DNA of 11,154 bases. It comes from GWF2-33-9 sp964405755. Lineage in GTDB: Bacteria; Bacteroidota; Ignavibacteria; Kapaibacteriales; UBA2268. The DNA lies in NCBI GenBank assembly GCA_964405755.1, contig CAYOPF010000091.1, forward strand, positions 1 through 11,154, given 5' to 3'. This document shows, piece by piece, positions 7,397 to 11,154 of the stretch. Position 1 is the first letter of the stretch, and every line of letters begins with the position of its first letter. Made by a program: the position numbers and the translations under genes. The notes beneath the pieces are model-generated. The model was not told the DNA's origin and made no database searches. It was given only the letters and a program-made list of their open reading frames with translations.

Positions 7397-9670
7397 CTAA
7401 TAAATTTTATTTTTTTTAGCTTTTTCTAATCCTTTCAAGATAACATCTGTAGGGATATCGATATCAAAACCAGCCATTGGCATACCTCGTTTTTCTTTTT
7501 GCTTTTTCAATACTTTTTCGAACAATTCTTCAGATTCTTCAAATTTGCCAAGATAAAGTAATGCAAAAGCTTTTAAATGCATTGAATAAATTTGGTCGGG
7601 AGCATTTTGCAATGAAATTTCTGCCCATTTTAAAGCTTCGTCGAACCTTTTCTGATTGCCTGTGAGCTGTGCTAAAGTTGAAGAAGCACTTGCCATAACC
7701 GATTTAGATAGATTTCCAAATTGAATCGACAACCTGATAGCTTCCTCGGCTTCCTTGATTAATTTCATCTGTGCTAAAGTCTGCCCCAATTGGTACCAGG
7801 CGTAACCATTGGTTGGTTCTTCTTTTACGTGTTGCAGCAGTAATGTATAGTTTCTTTTAATTTTTTGTTCCATTACTTCGCGTTCGCGGTTATAACCCAG
7901 ATGCTCAATAACAATTTCAGAATTAATAAATGTCTTGCCATTTTCAAGTATAGAAGGTGATATTTGCTCATGTACACGACCACGGAATTCGATATTTGGA
8001 TAACCTAAGTTGCGGAACAATCTTGGATAACCACCACGATGTATCTCACTTTGTCCGTCTAATTTAGAGTGTTCACTTTCTATAATACAATTAATTCCTC
8101 CTATGCTTTCGGGAAGTTCATATAGGAATTTTCTAATATGGCCTGAATCTAGAATTCTGAGTCTTTCGTCTGCATCCATATATAAAATCCATTTACCCGT
8201 GCAGTGTTTTAACGATTCATTTCTAGCGGCAGCAAAGTCATCAATCCAATCAAAGTGGTGTGTGTTTGCCTTGTATCTTTTTGCAATTTCAATTGTTCTA
8301 TCTGTTGAGCCAGTATCAACGATAACGATTTCGTCCACAATTCCTTGAACGCTTTCCAAACAACCTTCTAGAAAACTTTCTTCGTTTTTTACAATCATTG
8401 AAAGGGATAAGAGTTTATCATTGGAATTTCCAATAAAACTGGTTTGTTCAAGATCTTCTTGTTTTGGATTGAAATAATGATTTTCAAAATTTTGAATCAA
8501 AGGATTGTTTTTATGTATTTTCTTTACTTCCTGAAAGAATTGTTTTGCTAATTCAGTTTGATTGGATTTTATCGTAACCTTAACAATACCAAGTAGGCAG
8601 AAAACATCTACAGGATTATGAGAAAGTCCATTTTCATAACTTTTAATTGCATCGTCCAAAATGCCTAAATTGTACAATGATTCACCAATCTTGAAACAAA
8701 TTGACTCTTTGGGGATTAAGTATTGACCTATTAAATTTGCTTTAATATTTGAATTGTCATATTTTTCTAATAAATCTTTAAAAGTATAATATGCTTTATC
8801 ATATTCATTTTGAGCCAAATAACATTCTCCGATAGTAAAAAGCGCGATATGTTGGTCCGAAGCGTAGGATAAAGACTTTTTTGCATATTCAATTGATAAA
8901 TCATAAATTTTGTCTTCAAAATACAATTTTGATAAATTATTCAATGCTTCAATGGTATAAACCCCGATGGTTGCTGATTTATCTACTACTTCTTTAAAGT
9001 ACCGAATTGCTTCATCACGTTTGCCAAGTGCATTGCAAGTTTTTGCTAAATGATTTTTTAAGTATAAATTGCTCGGGTCGTTTTTGATTTCTTTAGTTAT
9101 AAGCGAAAGATTGCGCTCGTGCTTTTGGATAAGTAAGTCATTATCGATATCATAGCCGGTATGAATAAAAGTAATGTTAGAATTCTCAATCTTTAAATTT
9201 AATTTTAAAATACTATCAAGGACTTGTTCGTGAATTATCCCTTTAAATCTTATTTCTTGTTTATTTCGGAATAATCGAAGAAGTGAACTTTGCATTTTCT
9301 CTGTTTGTCCGTACTCATTTTTAATCTCTGAAATTACATTTACAAGCCAACCTCCGGTATCTTGCTTCGGATTTTTTAAAGTCTCTATTAAAATATTAGA
9401 ATTTAGTAAGTATTCATCGGCATCAATGGATAAAATGAACTGACCGGTTGCTTTCTCTAGAGCAAAATTGCGAGCTGTAGAAAAATTGTATATCCATTCG
9501 AAATGAAAAATATTGTTAGTAAATTGTTGAGCAATTTCTAATGTTTTATCTGTGCTGCCGGTATCAACAACAATTATCTCATCAGCTATCGATTTGACCG
9601 ATTTCAAGCACTTTTCGAGATTATTCTCTTCATTCTTTGTTATAACACAAACGGATAATAGCTTTTGCAT
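7397..9670 (-). CDS. Double GT2-family glycosyltransferase with TPR repeats
   Basis: Product of 757 residues with two GT-A type (GT2 family) glycosyltransferase modules. Module 1 spans about residues 4-175 (VVDTGSTD at 34-41, DADE metal-binding motif at 83-86, FKGIIHEQ at 142-149, HTGYD at 170-174). Module 2 spans about 421-593 (IVDTGSTD at 450-457, DADE at 499-502, FRGRVHEQ at 562-569, HLGY at 590-593). TPR-like helical repeats fill about 195-400 and 618-725. Both modules keep the nucleotide-sugar and metal motifs, so both may be active. No signal peptide or membrane helix is evident, so it probably acts in the cytoplasm. By resemblance to SunS-like or WaaE-like GT2 proteins it would transfer sugar from a nucleotide donor; the TPRs may hold the acceptor. 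Donor and acceptor are unknown, and a role in protein, lipid or polysaccharide glycosylation is possible. No Shine-Dalgarno is visible before the ATG. It is first in an operon with the DUF1232 gene. Confidence 0.9.
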   Translation of the reverse strand: MQKLLSVCVITKNEENNLEKCLKSVKSIADEIIVVDTGSTDKTLEIAQQFTNNIFHFEWIYNFSTARNFALEKATGQFILSIDADEYLLNSNILIETLKNPKQDTGGWLVNVISEIKNEYGQTEKMQSSLLRLFRNKQEIRFKGIIHEQVLDSILKLNLKIENSNITFIHTGYDIDNDLLIQKHERNLSLITKEIKNDPSNLYLKNHLAKTCNALGKRDEAIRYFKEVVDKSATIGVYTIEALNNLSKLYFEDKIYDLSIEYAKKSLSYASDQHIALFTIGECYLAQNEYDKAYYTFKDLLEKYDNSNIKANLIGQYLIPKESICFKIGESLYNLGILDDAIKSYENGLSHNPVDVFCLLGIVKVTIKSNQTELAKQFFQEVKKIHKNNPLIQNFENHYFNPKQEDLEQTSFIGNSNDKLLSLSMIVKNEESFLEGCLESVQGIVDEIVIVDTGSTDRTIEIAKRYKANTHHFDWIDDFAAARNESLKHCTGKWILYMDADERLRILDSGHIRKFLYELPESIGGINCIIESEHSKLDGQSEIHRGGYPRLFRNLGYPNIEFRGRVHEQISPSILENGKTFINSEIVIEHLGYNREREVMEQKIKRNYTLLLQHVKEEPTNGYAWYQLGQTLAQMKLIKEAEEAIRLSIQFGNLSKSVMASASSTLAQLTGNQKRFDEALKWAEISLQNAPDQIYSMHLKAFALLYLGKFEESEELFEKVLKKQKEKRGMPMAGFDIDIPTDVILKGLEKAKKNKIY

Positions 9671-9696
9671 TTTTTAGTAATTGTACTTTTGAGTAA

Positions 9697-9724
9697 ATTA
9701 TAAAAATACCAAAAAATATGTAAT
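9697..9724 (-). promoter_or_regulatory. Candidate promoter of the glycosyltransferase-DUF1232 operon
   Basis: On the minus strand a perfect TATAAT (9697-9702) is preceded at a 16-base spacing by ATTACA (9719-9724, 4 of 6 to TTGACA). Transcription would begin near 9690, about 20 bases before the ATG at 9670. It lies in the 94 bp divergent gap shared with the transketolase pair. I could not find an equally good element for the rightward transketolase genes. AT-rich sequence makes chance matches likely. Confidence 0.4.
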
Positions 9725-9764
9725 TATTGTTAATTTGCATTTTTAAAGAATACAAAAACACAAA

Positions 9765-10676
9765 ATGTCTGAATTTATTTTTTCCGAATTGATTTTCGAG
9801 AACAAAGAAAGATCAACTAACGAGTTTTCCGAAATTGCCTTACAGTTGCGCAAAGATGTAATAATGAGTTTATATTATGCCGGTTCTGGCCACAGCGGTG
9901 GTTCACTAGGGATGGCAGATTTATTTGCCGTTTTGTATTTCGGTGGATTAGTGAGGTACAATCCAACCGATTGGGCTAACACTATTAGAGATCGTTTTGT
10001 ATTAAGTGCAGGGCACATCTCACCAATATTATATGCATCATTAGCTCGTGCAGGCTTTTTCCCTCCAAGCGAATTAAGTTCGTTACGAAAATTAGGATCT
10101 CGACTACAAGGGCATCCGGGGTTAGATGTTGGATTACCTGGCATTGAGACCTCAGCTGGTTCATTAGGACAAGGCGTTTCGATTGCAGTTGGAATGGCAA
10201 TGAGTCATCGTTATTTAGATAAAAGCGACCAACTGGTTTTTACTGTTACCGGAGATGGCGAATTGCAGGAAGGTTCTGTTTGGGAAGCTGCTATGGCAGC
10301 ATCCAACTACAAATTAGGAAATTTATGCTGGATAATTGATAACAATGATTGCCAAATTGATGGAAGAGTACATGAAGTGATGAATATTTACCCTCTTGAA
10401 TCAAAATTTGAATCTTTTGGTTTCGATGTTATTACAATCGATGGTCATCATTATTCACAAATTTATTCTACATTGAAAAAATTTAAAGAAAATGCTCCAA
10501 ATTCCAATAAACCGCTGTGTATCATTGCTAAAACATATATGGGAAGAGGCATATCGTTTATGGAAGATGATTATCGATGGCATGGAATTCCACCTAACAA
10601 GGATCAAGCAATCAAAGCATTAGCAGAGTTAGAATTAATTGAAAAACAAATTAATGAATTAAACAAATTAAATTGA
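9765..10676 (+). CDS. Transketolase, N-terminal (thiamine diphosphate-binding) subunit
   Basis: First half of a split transketolase, which moves two-carbon ketol units between sugar phosphates in the non-oxidative pentose phosphate pathway; cytoplasmic. The 303-residue product carries GHSGGSLGMADL (His43), SAGHISP (His84), GHPG (His117), the thiamine diphosphate/metal motif TGDGELQEG (Asp164) with Asn194 exactly 30 residues later, and WHG (His273). These correspond to yeast His30, His69, His103, Asp157, Asn187 and His263, so the cofactor and substrate sites look intact. A leader of about 25 residues precedes the usual start of the domain, making it slightly longer than most N-terminal subunits. 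No Shine-Dalgarno precedes the ATG; the upstream sequence is A-rich. One base separates its TGA from the next ATG, so the two subunits are presumably made together and assemble into one enzyme. Confidence 0.95.
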   Translation: MSEFIFSELIFENKERSTNEFSEIALQLRKDVIMSLYYAGSGHSGGSLGMADLFAVLYFGGLVRYNPTDWANTIRDRFVLSAGHISPILYASLARAGFFPPSELSSLRKLGSRLQGHPGLDVGLPGIETSAGSLGQGVSIAVGMAMSHRYLDKSDQLVFTVTGDGELQEGSVWEAAMAASNYKLGNLCWIIDNNDCQIDGRVHEVMNIYPLESKFESFGFDVITIDGHHYSQIYSTLKKFKENAPNSNKPLCIIAKTYMGRGISFMEDDYRWHGIPPNKDQAIKALAELELIEKQINELNKLN

Positions 10677-10677
10677 T

Positions 10678-11154
10678 ATGAATTTTGATAAAATAGAAAA
10701 AATACCTACAAGAAAAGGTTTTGGTGAAGGATTAGTTATTCTAGGAGAAGAAAATCCAAACATTGTCGTTCTCGGTGGCGATATCACTGGCTCGGTATTA
10801 ACTTCATTTTTTAAAGAAAGATTTCCCGACAGATTCTTCTCTATTGGAATAGCTGAACAAAATGCAACAACCATTGCAGCGGGATTGGCATTAAGTGGTA
10901 AAATACCCTTCTTTGCAAGTTATAGTGCTTTTTCGGCGTTTCGAAATGCAGATCAATTAAGAATTTCGGTTGCTTATAACAATGTTAATGTAAAAATCGG
11001 CGGAGGTCATTCTGGAGTAACAGTGGGACCCGATGGAGCAACACATCAATCACTCGAAGAAATAGCATTCGTCCGAACACTACCAAATATGACACTGATT
11101 GTTCCATCTGACTATAATCAAACCAAAAAGTCAACTCTTGCCATAGGAAGAATG
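10678..11154 (+). CDS. Transketolase, C-terminal (pyrimidine-binding) subunit, cut by window edge
   Basis: The frame is open from ATG at 10678 to the right edge (159 codons), about half of the usual 310 or so residues. Visible features: RKGFGEGLV near the start, LGGDITGS, the catalytic glutamate region FFSIGIAEQN (Glu60, corresponding to yeast Glu418), AAGLALSGK, and the GGHSGVTVGPDGATHQSLEE loop followed by NMTLIVPSD. This is the pyrimidine-binding transketolase domain; the C-terminal domain lies outside the window. TGA-T-ATG spacing with the upstream subunit and the lack of its own Shine-Dalgarno suggest translational coupling. Pyruvate dehydrogenase E1 beta and DXS share this fold, but the upstream partner and the loop motifs fit transketolase better. 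Confidence 0.93.
   Translation, partial: MNFDKIEKIPTRKGFGEGLVILGEENPNIVVLGGDITGSVLTSFFKERFPDRFFSIGIAEQNATTIAAGLALSGKIPFFASYSAFSAFRNADQLRISVAYNNVNVKIGGGHSGVTVGPDGATHQSLEEIAFVRTLPNMTLIVPSDYNQTKKSTLAIGRM

Noticed and set aside
7892..9661. Fusion or assembly artefact making the glycosyltransferase appear duplicated
   Set aside because: The two modules have diverged widely in both DNA and protein sequence, and the reading frame is continuous through the TPR region, so this is an old duplication rather than a recent sequence repeat.
9765..11154. Transketolase broken into a pseudogene by a premature stop
   Set aside because: Both parts begin with ATG, retain the full set of recognisable catalytic residues, and split at the usual domain boundary seen in natural two-subunit transketolases.

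Overview
The window is AT-rich, gene-dense and ordinary in layout: six complete protein genes and one gene cut by the right edge. I saw no tRNA, rRNA, CRISPR array, insertion sequence, phage gene or attachment site. The gene set suggests a Gram-negative member of the Bacteroidota/Chlorobiota/Ignavibacteriota (FCB) group. It includes a tricorn-type protease with a signal peptide, a small membrane-anchored LytR_C protein, a glycosyltransferase-TPR protein, a DUF1232 protein, a PEP-type pyruvate phosphate dikinase and a transketolase split into two genes. Two of the gene starts lack a Shine-Dalgarno sequence, which also fits. This placement is inference from gene content, not from a phylogenetic marker.

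Layout, left to right. At the left edge a strong symmetric hairpin (52-77) ends ppdK, which runs leftward (89-2923) and encodes pyruvate, phosphate dikinase with an unusual lysine-rich tail. A 254 bp gap holds the ppdK leader and the terminator of the next leftward gene. That gene (3178-6435) encodes a tricorn-like protease predicted to be exported. Divergent from it is a small gene for a one-helix membrane protein with a LytR_C domain (6512-7006). It converges on a leftward two-gene unit: a 757-residue protein with two GT2 glycosyltransferase modules and TPR repeats (7397-9670), followed 11 bp later by a DUF1232/YkvA membrane protein (7032-7385). Divergent from that unit, and separated by 94 bp, the two halves of transketolase run rightward (9765-10676 and 10678 to the edge) with one base between them.

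Functional links are limited. PPDK (pyruvate/PEP interconversion) and transketolase (non-oxidative pentose phosphate pathway) both belong to central carbon metabolism, but they are far apart and oppositely oriented, so co-regulation is not indicated. The two supported transcription units are the glycosyltransferase plus DUF1232 pair and the transketolase pair. I did not find a convincing new multi-gene system. The points most worth a second look are the PPDK tail, the export signal and altered charge relay of the tricorn protease, and the internally duplicated glycosyltransferase.
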